Positions 44,593 to 54,132 of a DNA stretch of 64,000 bases are shown here, piece by piece. The notes under the pieces are model-generated. The model was not told where the DNA came from. It saw only the letters and a program-made list of their open reading frames with translations, and did no database searches. The stretch's first letter is position 1. Each line of letters begins with the position of its first letter. The position numbers and the translations under genes were made by a program. The stretch comes from CAYXTW01 sp964452645 (GTDB taxonomy: Bacteria > Zixibacteria > MSB-5A5 > GN15 > PGXB01), in NCBI GenBank assembly GCA_964452645.1, contig CAYVMO010000015.1, positions 14,440 through 78,439 on the forward strand, written 5' to 3'.

Positions 44593-45420
44593 CTAAAAAT
44601 CAATTATTTCACCCAATTTATATTCGCTCAACTCGGCTGTAATCGAGCCGACGAGAACTTTGGATTTCATAAGGACCGGCATTTTGATTCGGTCGTCGGT
44701 CAACCAGACTTTCAGACGTCCCTCGTGTTTGAAAATGCCTGATGACAACAATAGCGGTTCGACCACCAGACAATCGAATTTACCGGCTTCGACATTGACC
44801 GATTCCCGTTTAAGAACGCGCACTTCAAGCGGATAATGTTTTCCATCCGTAAAATTATCGATAAAAATAGACTTCCCGACTTCCAGCTTCTGCGTTCGCA
44901 CATAGTACAAGACCGATAAGGCATCATGGACATAATGCGCCACGTCAATGGTGTCGCCTTCGTAAAAGACCTTATGATTTATCTGATCGAATGTATATGA
45001 TTTATCGGCCTGATATTTTCCCTCGCGCAATTGCTTTTCAAAATGCCAGCTAAAAATACCGACAGCATCGATAATCGATTCGACCCTGTCCTCAACCGGG
45101 TAAAATGATGAGAAAAATTTGTTGGAATTGGCCTTTGACGTTACCAGATAACAGGGTCGATCATTATATTCAACAAGGTCGGCAACTTCCAGAGTCGCGT
45201 GGCCGGCATTTATAAAACCGTAACCGATATCAAAATCCAATTTTTCGCCGACGCCGAAGGCGACATTCTCGACATATCGATCGATACCGGTATCCTCGGC
45301 AACGGCGCCGCTGCTGTCGTCGTCGGCCGACGCCGCCCAGCCGTGCATGACATCGGAGAGATAAATAATACCGACAATGAAGGCTACGGATATAATTGAA
45401 AGGATAATATTCTTAATCAT
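44593..45420 (-). CDS. DUF3108 exported protein
   Basis: 275 residues. A single N-terminal hydrophobic helix (about 5-25) and then the DUF3108 beta domain: KLDFDIGYGFINAGHATLEV, CYLVTSKANSN, FDCLVVEPLLLSSGIFKHEGRLKVWLT. Family members are periplasmic and of unknown role. Overlaps the phosphatase stop by eight bases. Confidence 0.88.
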   Translation of the reverse strand: MIKNIILSIISVAFIVGIIYLSDVMHGWAASADDDSSGAVAEDTGIDRYVENVAFGVGEKLDFDIGYGFINAGHATLEVADLVEYNDRPCYLVTSKANSNKFFSSFYPVEDRVESIIDAVGIFSWHFEKQLREGKYQADKSYTFDQINHKVFYEGDTIDVAHYVHDALSVLYYVRTQKLEVGKSIFIDNFTDGKHYPLEVRVLKRESVNVEAGKFDCLVVEPLLLSSGIFKHEGRLKVWLTDDRIKMPVLMKSKVLVGSITAELSEYKLGEIIDF

Positions 45421-45916
45421 CGTCGGTCCGAACTCCCGCCTTTCTTTCGGCCGCCTTAATCAGGTATGGTAAAATCCTGCCGAGCTCCTCGCCGATTTCT
45501 AAAAACGACTGATTATACATATCCAGCGAGCCGCCGATCGGATCATCAATCCTTTCCCCCTTTAAAGACGATTCCGGATAATTCTTCAATAAAAACGTTT
45601 TGTCCCCGGCCTCCGGCACCATACCGATGACATCATAGGCATGCGACGGGGTCATAACAAGAATTAAATCCGCCTCATTTATTAATTCTCTGGTAAGCGG
45701 CTGCGATCTATGATCGGTTAAATCGGCATCCCATAAACGGGCCGCCTCGGAAGCATATTCGGTCGCTGGAAATCCGTTGGCCGCGCCGGTTCCGGATGAA
45801 AAGATTTCAATATTGGTAATTTTATCTTTTTCAAGTAATTTTCTCAAACCGCCGGCGGCCATCGGAGAACGGCAGGTATTACCGGTGCAAACAAACATTA
45901 TTTTAAAAGCTGACAT
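45413..45916 (-). CDS. Low-molecular-weight phosphatase, YwlE (protein-arginine-phosphatase) type
   Basis: 167 residues from the ATG at 45916, two bases after the tsaC stop codon begins to close. The P-loop is CTGNTCRS (Cys10-Arg16, CX5R) and the acid is the Asp in DPIGGSL. Tyrosine-specific family members usually carry CLGNICRS; the Thr at the fifth P-loop position is what selects phosphoarginine in Bacillus YwlE. Adjacent tsaC also matches the Bacillus ywlC-ywlE neighbourhood. No McsB arginine kinase is in the window, so arginine phosphatase activity is inference. Confidence 0.85.
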   Translation of the reverse strand: MSAFKIMFVCTGNTCRSPMAAGGLRKLLEKDKITNIEIFSSGTGAANGFPATEYASEAARLWDADLTDHRSQPLTRELINEADLILVMTPSHAYDVIGMVPEAGDKTFLLKNYPESSLKGERIDDPIGGSLDMYNQSFLEIGEELGRILPYLIKAAERKAGVRTDDD

Positions 45917-45917
45917 A

Positions 45918-46553
45918 TCATAATCCCGCGACGTTTTGAATAATTTTTTCTTCAGTAATTGCACCCGCTCTCAGGATCAGATAGTTATCACCGAGACATT
46001 CAACGACGGTCGATGGCCGTGAGTTCAATCGGCCGGAGTCGAGATACAGATCGACATCGGCCCCGAAAATATCAGCGATTTCATCTATCGTTTCCGGTTC
46101 ATCACCGCTGGAAATATTGGCACTCGTCGCCGTCAGGTTAAAATCTACCGCCGAGAGAATTTTTTTTATAAAAACGGACGACGAACATCTGATGCCGATT
46201 TTATTTTTTATTACAATCGGCGCCTGATAACCGGATTTATTTTTTAGAACCAGCGTTAAAGGTCCGGGAAGAAAATCTTCGGCCAATTTTTTTGAAATTT
46301 TAGTTTCAAAAGCGAATTCAGGAATATGATTTCGGGAACGTATAAAAATCGCGGTGGCCATCGTTTCCGGTCGTTGTTTTAAATCATACAAGCGATTTAC
46401 GGTTTTGACATTATCAATGCGGCCGAGGAGGCCATATCTGGTTTCGCTGGGGGCGACAACGATTCCTCCGTTTTTCAAAATCTCTGCGGTCACGGCAATC
46501 AGATTCTCCGTCGGTTGCGCTCGGTCAGTTTTCAGGATTTTCGGGGCTGTCAT
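45918..46553 (-). CDS. tsaC: L-threonylcarbamoyladenylate synthase (Sua5/YrdC/YwlC family)
   Basis: 211 residues. It makes the threonylcarbamoyl-AMP used for t6A37 tRNA modification. Motifs are GGIVVAPSETRYGL (KxR-pocket segment), LKQRPETM, DFLPGPLTLVL, IGIRCSSS and LTATSANISSG. GGAG seven bases before the ATG supports the start even though the gene overlaps the SPOR lipoprotein by 29 bases. Confidence 0.93.
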   Translation of the reverse strand: MTAPKILKTDRAQPTENLIAVTAEILKNGGIVVAPSETRYGLLGRIDNVKTVNRLYDLKQRPETMATAIFIRSRNHIPEFAFETKISKKLAEDFLPGPLTLVLKNKSGYQAPIVIKNKIGIRCSSSVFIKKILSAVDFNLTATSANISSGDEPETIDEIADIFGADVDLYLDSGRLNSRPSTVVECLGDNYLILRAGAITEEKIIQNVAGL

Positions 46554-47145
46554 TTATCTGCTCCGGTATGATTGCATTAGTATCGGTAGGATTAATCAGA
46601 GGCGGGAAATTTTCATCGTACGGCTCTTCAAGCTTCTGCACATTCACGGCGACCTTGACGACCCAGGCGTTTTTATAACCGGCTTCGACGGCCGCAGGGA
46701 GGTATATTTCAGCGTCATCAAAGGAGGCAAAATCACCGATGCGAACCTTATAGTACGGCACCTCATAATCAAGATAAATATCTTTGTCAAAGACTTCCCT
46801 GGCTATTTTCTGTTCTCGGGCGGCGGGACCGTATGTTTTCGACGTAAAAAGCTGTATCCGATATGTTTCATAGGATCCGCCGATAGCGGCGGCAGAATCC
46901 TTAATGATATTCCTGCTCTCACCGGAGACTTTCATGGAAGTGTCGGCCATTGCCACCAGGGGATATTTTTCAGGAACGATTTCGAAATCTTCAGGCATAC
47001 TCAAAGGACTGATGGCATCTTTCCGACTCTCTTTCGATTTTGTCGCCTCTTCCTCACCGGCACGCTTAAATAAACCATCGCAGCCGATAACCATCGATAT
47101 TAACAGAATGCAAAACAGAATGTATTTGATGGACTTGCGAATCAT
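46525..47145 (-). CDS. SPOR-domain lipoprotein
   Basis: 206 residues. The lipobox MVIGC (Cys22) follows a hydrophobic signal. A charged linker (30-90) leads to a C-terminal SPOR domain (YRIQLFTS...YYKVRIGDFASFDDAEIYL...AWVV, about 94-170). SPOR domains bind denuded peptidoglycan at division sites. A 35-residue acidic/proline tail (DENFPPLINPTD) is unusual. Four-base overlap with manC. Confidence 0.85.
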   Translation of the reverse strand: MIRKSIKYILFCILLISMVIGCDGLFKRAGEEEATKSKESRKDAISPLSMPEDFEIVPEKYPLVAMADTSMKVSGESRNIIKDSAAAIGGSYETYRIQLFTSKTYGPAAREQKIAREVFDKDIYLDYEVPYYKVRIGDFASFDDAEIYLPAAVEAGYKNAWVVKVAVNVQKLEEPYDENFPPLINPTDTNAIIPEQINDSPENPEN

Positions 47146-48221
47146 AGGAATTTTTTAAGATTTTCGTCGGCGCCAAATTCTTTGAGGACTTTTTTTACAT
47201 CATTGACTTTGGTTTTGTGAGCCACCAAAACGATATCATCGGTTTTGACGACCACCAGATCGGAAACTCCGAGCGAGACTATTACTCCCCCGTTTTCATT
47301 ATAAATCGTGGTTTCATAGGAATCGCACACGCGGGCGTCACCGATGATGACGTTGTGATTATGATCCATTTCTTTGTAGCGTTCCAGAGCATTCCAGCTA
47401 CCGACGTCATCCCAGATAATATCCCCCCTGATGGCGAGAACGTTTTCGGCGTTTTCGAGAACGGCAAAATCAATCGAAATCGGTTCACTCTCCTGATAGA
47501 GGCCCTGTCGGGCTGATATTTCCCCGGGCGTACCGATTTTTCTGGCATAACTTTCGAGAGAATCGCTCATATTCGGCTTACATTGATTAATGGCTTCCAG
47601 AATGGAGGTGACCGACCAGATAAACATCCCGGAGTTCCACAGATGTTCGCGGCTTAAATAGTACTGCTGAGCGACAACCGGTTTCGGTTTTTCGGTAAAG
47701 GAATCGACTTCATAAACCGATATGCCTCCGACCGTCCTGAATACATCGGCCAGTTTGATATATCCGTAGCCGGTTTCGGCTCGGGTGGGATCGATACCGA
47801 TTGTGACCAGGCGGTTTTCGGTCGTCGCGATTTCAGCGCCGACTTTGATAATATCAATCAATTTTTGCGGCGGCCTGATAATATGATCGGCCGACAACAC
47901 AACCATAATCGCCCCGGGATCGATTTTTTTCAAATGTTCGGCGGCAAGGCCAATAGCCAGGCAGGTATTGCGGCCTTCCGGCTCGCCAAGAATACTTTTT
48001 TCATCGAGGCTGGGGATTTCCCGCAGGATCGGTTCTTTCATATCCTCGGAGGTTACGACCAGAATATGCTCAACCGGAATTAACGGAAGGATACGATCAA
48101 TTGTCTCCTGAAGCATGGTTTTCTCGGAAATTAATCTAAGCAACTGTTTGGGTCGATGTGCTCTTGAAAGCGGCCAGAATCTTTCTCCTCGTCCACCCGC
48201 CAGAATAACTCCGTAAATCAA
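47142..48221 (-). CDS. manC: Mannose-1-phosphate guanylyltransferase
   Basis: 359 residues, nucleotidyltransferase only (no C-terminal isomerase domain). It makes GDP-mannose from mannose-1-phosphate and GTP. The GTP loop is ILAGGRGERFWPLSR, the metal motif LSADHI, and the sugar-binding segments are VDSFTEKP and WNSGMFIW. It is the first gene of the eleven-gene run and may supply GDP-sugars for surface polysaccharide. Confidence 0.93.
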   Translation of the reverse strand: MIYGVILAGGRGERFWPLSRAHRPKQLLRLISEKTMLQETIDRILPLIPVEHILVVTSEDMKEPILREIPSLDEKSILGEPEGRNTCLAIGLAAEHLKKIDPGAIMVVLSADHIIRPPQKLIDIIKVGAEIATTENRLVTIGIDPTRAETGYGYIKLADVFRTVGGISVYEVDSFTEKPKPVVAQQYYLSREHLWNSGMFIWSVTSILEAINQCKPNMSDSLESYARKIGTPGEISARQGLYQESEPISIDFAVLENAENVLAIRGDIIWDDVGSWNALERYKEMDHNHNVIIGDARVCDSYETTIYNENGGVIVSLGVSDLVVVKTDDIVLVAHKTKVNDVKKVLKEFGADENLKKFL

Positions 48222-48293
48222 TTTATCGTACCTCCAAGTAAGTGTAAGACAAAATGATAATTAATTTTTTATCATTGTCAAGGCGCCCCTCGT

Positions 48294-49796
48294 TTATTCA
48301 CCGAATATCACCGCCTGGAATTTATAAATAACGGCATCGGGCGCTTTATATGCCTCGCCGGGAAGGCCGGCTTTGGCGCAGGTTTGTTCGAGAAATGTCG
48401 TCCTGTCCCAATTATAATCGACAGCCACTTGCGGCAGTAATAGTCCACGGCTGTTGCCTTTAAAAATCATCAAGCCGTCGCGACCGACTTCTATTTCATC
48501 CCACGATTCGACTATCTGCATCGGCGTCAGAACCGAAATCTCGATGTGAATATTTTTTAGTTCATCATATACGACCGGAGTGAATCTGGGATCGGACACC
48601 GCCGCCTGAATAGCGCAATCAGAGACTGTTTTGTACAGCGGTTCGACCGCCGTCGTGTGACCGATACAACCACGAAGGCGACCATTCTCTTCGAGTGTCA
48701 CAAAAGCGGCACCGAATTTTTTCAGATTGTCGGATACATCGAATTCCGGGACATTGCCGCCACTCAGATAATTCTCGATTGTCGAGCGGGCGATGACCAG
48801 AAGTTCACTTTTTTCCGCTTCGGACAACTCGAATTTTTTGGGAAGTTCTTTTTTCTCTTTAGGTGCGGTTTTATCCGGATCCTTGCCGCCTTTTTTGTCC
48901 GATGATTTATAAATTACCGCCGCGACATACCCGACCACGCTGCTTTTATCCCCGGTGAGGTCACCCGAGTCGCCGTATTTTAGTATTTTTACTTTATTTG
49001 CACCGCGGGCGATAGCCGCTTCCATTACCGCAACAGCCGGGCCGCCGCCGCACATTTCCACCTTGCCGCTCTCAAGATATTTTTCCAGTCTGACCGGATC
49101 GAGACCGGCCAGGCATGCCATGCCGGTCGAGTCCATCGGATAGCCCACCGAGGCGGGCCGATAATGCTGCCAGTCGCTCGATGCAATCATAATGGTGTGG
49201 TCATCGAAATCGATAGCCTTCAAAGCACTGGCCAGCAGTTTTATGGTGCGTTCGTCCTGACGCCCCATAACCACCGGAACGATTTCGAAACTATCCAGGA
49301 CAGTCTGTAAATACGGTAGTTGAACCTCGATGCAATGCTCCTGGGCATGAGCCTCTCGAATATAGTCGATGCGCTTATCGAAATCGATCATCTGCATACA
49401 AAGATCATCGGGGCACGAAACAATACCCAGCGGTGTTCTCCAATCGATTCTCGGCCCGTAAACCGAAATCCCGTCAAACGGATAATGATGAGACGGACCG
49501 CAAATAATCACCTTATTGATGTCCGATCCCTCCAGGAGTTTATAACTATATGCGGCGATGGGACCCGAATATATCAATCCGGCATGAGGAACGACCAGCG
49601 CAATAATTTGACCATCAATTTCAGGCAGATCGGTAACGCCTGCAAGGTGCTTATTGATCATGGATTGAAGTTCAGCGGAATCTGCAGGATAGAAAGTTCC
49701 TGCAACCGCCGGCCGTCGCAGAGTCGTGGCCGAAGCCGTTATATATATGAAAACAAGAAATAGTCCCAACGTCATTAAAAAGCCGATTTTTTTCAT
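48294..49796 (-). CDS. AmmeMemoRadiSam components B and A fused (Memo-AMMECR1)
   Basis: 500 residues from the ATG at 49796 (AGAGGA seven bases upstream). An N-terminal hydrophobic signal (about 1-24) is followed by a Memo domain (30-290) with the metal-ligand histidines of VVPHAGLIYSG, CGPSHHYPFDG and QEHCIEVQLPYLQ. A linker of Lys/Pro/Glu leads to an AMMECR1 domain (335-498) with the LRGCIGH motif. Such fusions occur in bacteria together with a radical SAM enzyme, and one lies at 50821. The export signal is unusual because the radical SAM partner also has an N-terminal hydrophobic region. The chemistry is unknown to me. Confidence 0.9.
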   Translation of the reverse strand: MKKIGFLMTLGLFLVFIYITASATTLRRPAVAGTFYPADSAELQSMINKHLAGVTDLPEIDGQIIALVVPHAGLIYSGPIAAYSYKLLEGSDINKVIICGPSHHYPFDGISVYGPRIDWRTPLGIVSCPDDLCMQMIDFDKRIDYIREAHAQEHCIEVQLPYLQTVLDSFEIVPVVMGRQDERTIKLLASALKAIDFDDHTIMIASSDWQHYRPASVGYPMDSTGMACLAGLDPVRLEKYLESGKVEMCGGGPAVAVMEAAIARGANKVKILKYGDSGDLTGDKSSVVGYVAAVIYKSSDKKGGKDPDKTAPKEKKELPKKFELSEAEKSELLVIARSTIENYLSGGNVPEFDVSDNLKKFGAAFVTLEENGRLRGCIGHTTAVEPLYKTVSDCAIQAAVSDPRFTPVVYDELKNIHIEISVLTPMQIVESWDEIEVGRDGLMIFKGNSRGLLLPQVAVDYNWDRTTFLEQTCAKAGLPGEAYKAPDAVIYKFQAVIFGE

Positions 49797-49864
49797 AATC
49801 AAATCCTCTTATTTTGCTGCCAGAATACCACTCTTTAGTTATACCGTCAAGGAAAAAAGTGTTG

Positions 49865-49894
49865 GCAGAAATTCGGAAAAAAGTTGTATAATAT
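49865..49894 (+). promoter_or_regulatory. Candidate promoter for the DUF362 operon, leaderless start likely
   Basis: A TTGGCA-like -35 and a perfect TATAAT -10 lie so close to the ATG at 49901 that transcription would start at or within about two bases of it. No ribosome site is present. Coordinates are approximate. Confidence 0.45.
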
Positions 49895-49900
49895 TTGTAT

Positions 49901-50821
49901 ATGAGCCGGGTTATCGTCGTAAAATGGCCTGCCGAAAAGGCCTCCAAAGGATTGGACACGAAGAGCTATAAGATTATGCTTGAAGCCGGCTTAACCTCCT
50001 TATTCGACGGCATTTCGTTGAAAACCGCTGTAGATAAGCTATTTCCGGGCGGGATCATAGGGATGAAGACTAATTGCCTGGCACGAAAATTCAACTCGAC
50101 ACCGGTCGCCTTAACGGATGCACTTTCCGATATCCTGATTGACAAAGATATTAAAGAAAACAATATCGTTGTCTGGGAAAGAACCAATTATGAACTGGAG
50201 CAGGCCGGATATAAGCTGAATGCTTCAGCTTTCGGCCGCCGATGTCTGGGAACCGACAGTAACGGTATCGGTTACAGCCGCGACTTTTATGGCGCCGGTG
50301 ATGTAAATTCGCTGGTAAGCGGCATTCTCACCGATATGGTCGACCATAATATCAATGTGCCGGTTTTAAAAGATCATTCCATCGCGGGCCTTTCGGGGTG
50401 CTTGAAAAATATGTACGGGGCCATTCACAATCCGAATAAATATCATGGCAACAACTGCAATCCGTATGCGGCGCATGTTTCGCAATTGGAACCGATTAAA
50501 TCACGAAATCGGCTGTCAGTTATCGACGCCACGCGAGTGCAATATAATTTCGGCCCCGGTTATGATAGTCGCTATATCGAATATTTCGGAGGGTTGATAA
50601 TATCCATCGATTCGGTCGCGGCGGATCGAATCGGCCTGGAAATCGTAGAGACTTTCCGTAAAACCGGCAAATTGCCTTCTTTAAAAGATTCCGGACGACC
50701 TGCCGATTACCTTCAAACGGCCGAGGAAATAGGCCTGGGAATAGCTGATTTGCAGAAAATCGAGTTGAAAGTATTTACCATTAATAACGCCGGCAAGCCG
50801 CAGCCGGGGGAGCTATTCTGA
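49901..50821 (+). CDS. DUF362 protein
   Basis: 306 residues from the ATG at 49901; an in-frame TTG at 49895 has no support. Visible family features are a metal- or ligand-like IGMKTNCLARKFNSTP region, the SGCLKNMYGAIHNP block, VIDATR, and SIDSVAADRIG. DUF362 proteins are linked to iron-sulfur or radical chemistry, but no ferredoxin cysteine cluster is seen here. It overlaps the next gene (radical SAM) by one base, so it likely works with the AmmeMemoRadiSam proteins. Confidence 0.85.
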   Translation: MSRVIVVKWPAEKASKGLDTKSYKIMLEAGLTSLFDGISLKTAVDKLFPGGIIGMKTNCLARKFNSTPVALTDALSDILIDKDIKENNIVVWERTNYELEQAGYKLNASAFGRRCLGTDSNGIGYSRDFYGAGDVNSLVSGILTDMVDHNINVPVLKDHSIAGLSGCLKNMYGAIHNPNKYHGNNCNPYAAHVSQLEPIKSRNRLSVIDATRVQYNFGPGYDSRYIEYFGGLIISIDSVAADRIGLEIVETFRKTGKLPSLKDSGRPADYLQTAEEIGLGIADLQKIELKVFTINNAGKPQPGELF

Positions 50822-51963
50822 TGGAAAGGCGATTTTTCCTGAAATGCCTTGGTTGTACTGCTCTGGCGACGGCAACGACACAGACCGATTTGATTCCTGA
50901 AATCATCGGCGGCGTTCAAAATGCCTGCGCTTTTGATTATACCAAAAAGCTGGCGTCGGTCGAAGCCCGCCATTATAAAAAGCTCGAGACCGGCGGGATT
51001 GAATGCGGTATTTGTCCGCGCCGGTGCAACATAACCAATCTGGAACGAGGTTACTGCGGGACCAGAGAGAACCGCGATGATGTGTACTATACTCTTGTGT
51101 ATGGTCTTCCCTGTGCCGTTAATGTGGATCCGATTGAAAAAAAACCGCTGTTCCACTTTTATCCGGGGACGACCGCTTTCTCGCTGGCGACAGCGGGATG
51201 CAACTCCAATTGTAAATTCTGCCAGAACTGGGACATCTCGCAATCACGCCCGGAACAGACTGATAATATCGATTTGCCGCCGAAAAGCATTGTTGATATC
51301 TGTCTTGGCAAAAACGTCCCAACCATAGCCTACACCTATTCGGAACCGGTCATATTTTTTGAATATATGTACGATACGGCTGAACTGGCGCGTAAGCAGG
51401 CAATCAAATCGGTCATGATTACCGGGGGATATATCGAGAAGGAACCGTTACACGATTTATTCGGTGTGCTTGATGCCATCAAGGTCGACCTGAAAGCGAT
51501 ACGCGAGGATTATTACAAAAACATTGTCGATGCCGAATTGAAGCCGGTTCTGGACGGTCTGATTGAAATCAAAAAGTCCGGGACCTGGCTGGAGATCGTT
51601 TATCTGATTGTTCCGACATTGAACGACAGCGAAGAAGAATTTCAAGAACTGGCACAGTGGATAAAAACCAATCTTGGAGTCGATACGCCGGTTCATTTTT
51701 CACGATTTTATCCTCAGTATCTGTTAAAGAATCTTCCCCCGACACCGCAGGAGACAATGGAAAAGGCGCACGATATCTGTCACGCGGAGGGTCTACAGTT
51801 CGTCTATCTGGGCAATCTGCCCGGCCATCCGGCGGAATCGACATATTGTCCCGGATGCGGGAAAATTCTGATTGAACGTCGGGGTTATCGAATATTTAAA
51901 TATAATTTAAAAGGAAGTAATTGCTCTTTTTGTAATCGAAGGATACCCGGAATTTTCGAATGA
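50821..51963 (+). CDS. amrS: AmmeMemoRadiSam system radical SAM enzyme
   Basis: 380 residues. It starts with RRFFLKCLG, a short twin-arginine-like/hydrophobic region, then CGICPRRCNITNLERGYCGTREN, the N-terminal cysteine region of the family. The radical SAM cluster motif is CNSNCKFC (Cys127, Cys131, Cys134), followed by GGYIEKEPLHDL. A C-terminal zinc-like knuckle (CPGCG...CSFCNRR) is present. It overlaps the DUF362 gene by one base and the next gene by four. Substrate unknown. Confidence 0.9.
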   Translation: MERRFFLKCLGCTALATATTQTDLIPEIIGGVQNACAFDYTKKLASVEARHYKKLETGGIECGICPRRCNITNLERGYCGTRENRDDVYYTLVYGLPCAVNVDPIEKKPLFHFYPGTTAFSLATAGCNSNCKFCQNWDISQSRPEQTDNIDLPPKSIVDICLGKNVPTIAYTYSEPVIFFEYMYDTAELARKQAIKSVMITGGYIEKEPLHDLFGVLDAIKVDLKAIREDYYKNIVDAELKPVLDGLIEIKKSGTWLEIVYLIVPTLNDSEEEFQELAQWIKTNLGVDTPVHFSRFYPQYLLKNLPPTPQETMEKAHDICHAEGLQFVYLGNLPGHPAESTYCPGCGKILIERRGYRIFKYNLKGSNCSFCNRRIPGIFE

Positions 51964-54092
51964 AACGGAAAGCCTTTTTACTTGGCTTTTTCTCTGTCGG
52001 CGGGCAGGTACTGATTTTAAGAGAGTTGGTATCATCTTTTAACGGCGACGAGTTATTCATCGCCACCGCTCTTTTCGGATGGCTTATGGCCGTCGCTGCC
52101 GGGGCTATTTTCGGCGGGCGAAAAAACAGCCGAATCCGGGCCGGGACACTATTCTGGCTCGGAGCTTTGCTTCTTCCGGCAATGATTATCGTTACTCGTC
52201 TATGCCCCGTGCCGGTGACCGACGTGGTCGGCGAGGTTATTCCCTTCAGCCGGGCGGCATTATTATCAATTGTACTGATGATACCGATAGGTTTTATTTC
52301 GGGATGGTTGTTTCCGGTGATAACGCGCGAAGAACATCGACCGGCCGCCTCGATAGTCCAGGTTTATCTATTCGAAGGTATCGGAGCCTTCATCGGCGGC
52401 GTTATGATAGCCGCCTTAATCGGCAATATCTTCTCCACGCTGGCGATGGCCATGACGTTCAGTGTTATATTCCTTTGTTTTTATTATTTGCCGGCCGGCC
52501 GAGTCGGCATGGCCACTATGATGATTTCCATATTAATCGTACTTATGGCGGTTCGGCTGCTGATCCCGAAAGCGGATTTAAAACTTGAAAGCTTGAAATA
52601 CAGAGCCTATGCAGTTGAAAAAGTATTTGATACGCATTACGGGCATCAGGCGATTATTTCACAGGAAGGCGGCACGACGCTTCTAACCGATAACACCGTT
52701 GAGGCGGTTTATCCTGATCTTAAAACGACCGAAGATCTTCTTCTTCCCCCGCTGGTTTACGAGTCGGACAGCAAAAATATTTTATTCCTGGGTCGCAGCG
52801 AATTCGGCATCATGCAATTGGCGGACAGTCTGCCGGACATAAAGATTGTCGCGCTCGATCCCCGCCGATCGTTATCGGGTTATATCGATGAAACGATCCC
52901 GTTCAGCGGCAATGTCGTCAGGAAGGATGACGATCAGGTTTCGTTTTTCAGGTCATTTAGAATGACCGATAAATATGACATAATTATCATCAACGCCGGA
53001 GAGCCGGATAATTATAAAAACAGCCGCCTGCTGACCGATCATTTCATCGGGCTTACCAAAAAATTCCTGAAAAAAGACGGCATATTATTTCTCCCCACCC
53101 GCTACGATACCGATCGCTATATTTCACCCGAAAAAAAGGAAATACTCGCTCTTATCCATAATACGATGCAGGCATCGTTCAGGTACGTCCATTTCTGGCC
53201 GGGTGATATGACGCTCTTCTTCGCATCCGATGATTCATTATTCAATCTGCCGCCGGATACGATTTTCGCGCGGATTAATAAATTCGAATTCACGCCCACT
53301 TATATTAACGAAAATTACCTCGATGATCGGCTGAGCGAATATAAGAGTGATCGATTAAAACAGACGCTATCGGTTTCGCAACGAATAAATACAATAAAAA
53401 GGCCGTTGTTGATCGCCTATCAGGCGGTGTTCAGGTCCAGAACAGGTGAATTGGATCAGAAGATACTTCCGTTTCTATTTATTAATCCGACCTGGACCGT
53501 CGGCATTCCCGTAATAATGTTATTTTTCTTTTTTATGACAATATTAAGAAAACGGAGACGCCGCTTTTACGGTCTGTTTCTGTACTTTACAGCCGGTTTT
53601 GCATCATTGTCATTGGAATTGATATGCTTTTATCTGTATCAATCATCGGCAGGTTCTTTGTTTTCGGAGATGGCCGTTTTAATCGGTGTTTTTATGCTCG
53701 GGATGGCGCTTGGTGCGTACTATTCATTGCGAATCAACAAAGAGAATCTCGAATTCCCGGCGCTGCTTTTACTTCTCACGGCCATAGTTTTATTTTTTGC
53801 CACCTACGAAAAAATAATTCCGGGATTCCAACTGATTTATTATGCACTTTTTCTTTTCACAATTGCCGTCGCGACCGGATCGTTGTTCGTTGCGGCGACC
53901 GATCGATATTATTTTGGACGCGCCGAGGCTAATCGCGGCGCCGGTTATGCATTGGATTTAATCGGTTCTTCGTTTGGCGCTTTGTTTACGGTAACCATTT
54001 TATTGCCTTTTATAGGCTTACAATGGCTGCTGATATCAATGATAATATTCATTGTGTTGACATTGATAGGAGCTATTATAACGGCAGAGTAA
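51960..54092 (+). CDS. Integral-membrane spermidine synthase-like protein
   Basis: 710 residues. About seven hydrophobic helices (1-200), a soluble Rossmann methyltransferase-like domain (about 210-450; ILFLGRSEFGIMQLADSLPDIKIVALDPR and INAGEPDN), then about seven more helices (520-710). The general layout matches SpeE-like proteins with membrane flanks. The polyamine catalytic motifs are not clearly kept, so activity is open. Coupled to the radical SAM gene by an ATGA overlap. Confidence 0.75.
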   Translation: MKRKAFLLGFFSVGGQVLILRELVSSFNGDELFIATALFGWLMAVAAGAIFGGRKNSRIRAGTLFWLGALLLPAMIIVTRLCPVPVTDVVGEVIPFSRAALLSIVLMIPIGFISGWLFPVITREEHRPAASIVQVYLFEGIGAFIGGVMIAALIGNIFSTLAMAMTFSVIFLCFYYLPAGRVGMATMMISILIVLMAVRLLIPKADLKLESLKYRAYAVEKVFDTHYGHQAIISQEGGTTLLTDNTVEAVYPDLKTTEDLLLPPLVYESDSKNILFLGRSEFGIMQLADSLPDIKIVALDPRRSLSGYIDETIPFSGNVVRKDDDQVSFFRSFRMTDKYDIIIINAGEPDNYKNSRLLTDHFIGLTKKFLKKDGILFLPTRYDTDRYISPEKKEILALIHNTMQASFRYVHFWPGDMTLFFASDDSLFNLPPDTIFARINKFEFTPTYINENYLDDRLSEYKSDRLKQTLSVSQRINTIKRPLLIAYQAVFRSRTGELDQKILPFLFINPTWTVGIPVIMLFFFFMTILRKRRRRFYGLFLYFTAGFASLSLELICFYLYQSSAGSLFSEMAVLIGVFMLGMALGAYYSLRINKENLEFPALLLLLTAIVLFFATYEKIIPGFQLIYYALFLFTIAVATGSLFVAATDRYYFGRAEANRGAGYALDLIGSSFGALFTVTILLPFIGLQWLLISMIIFIVLTLIGAIITAE

Positions 54093-54132
54093 AATAAATT
54101 TGGCGAAACAGTTATAAATTTCGGTACTCCGA

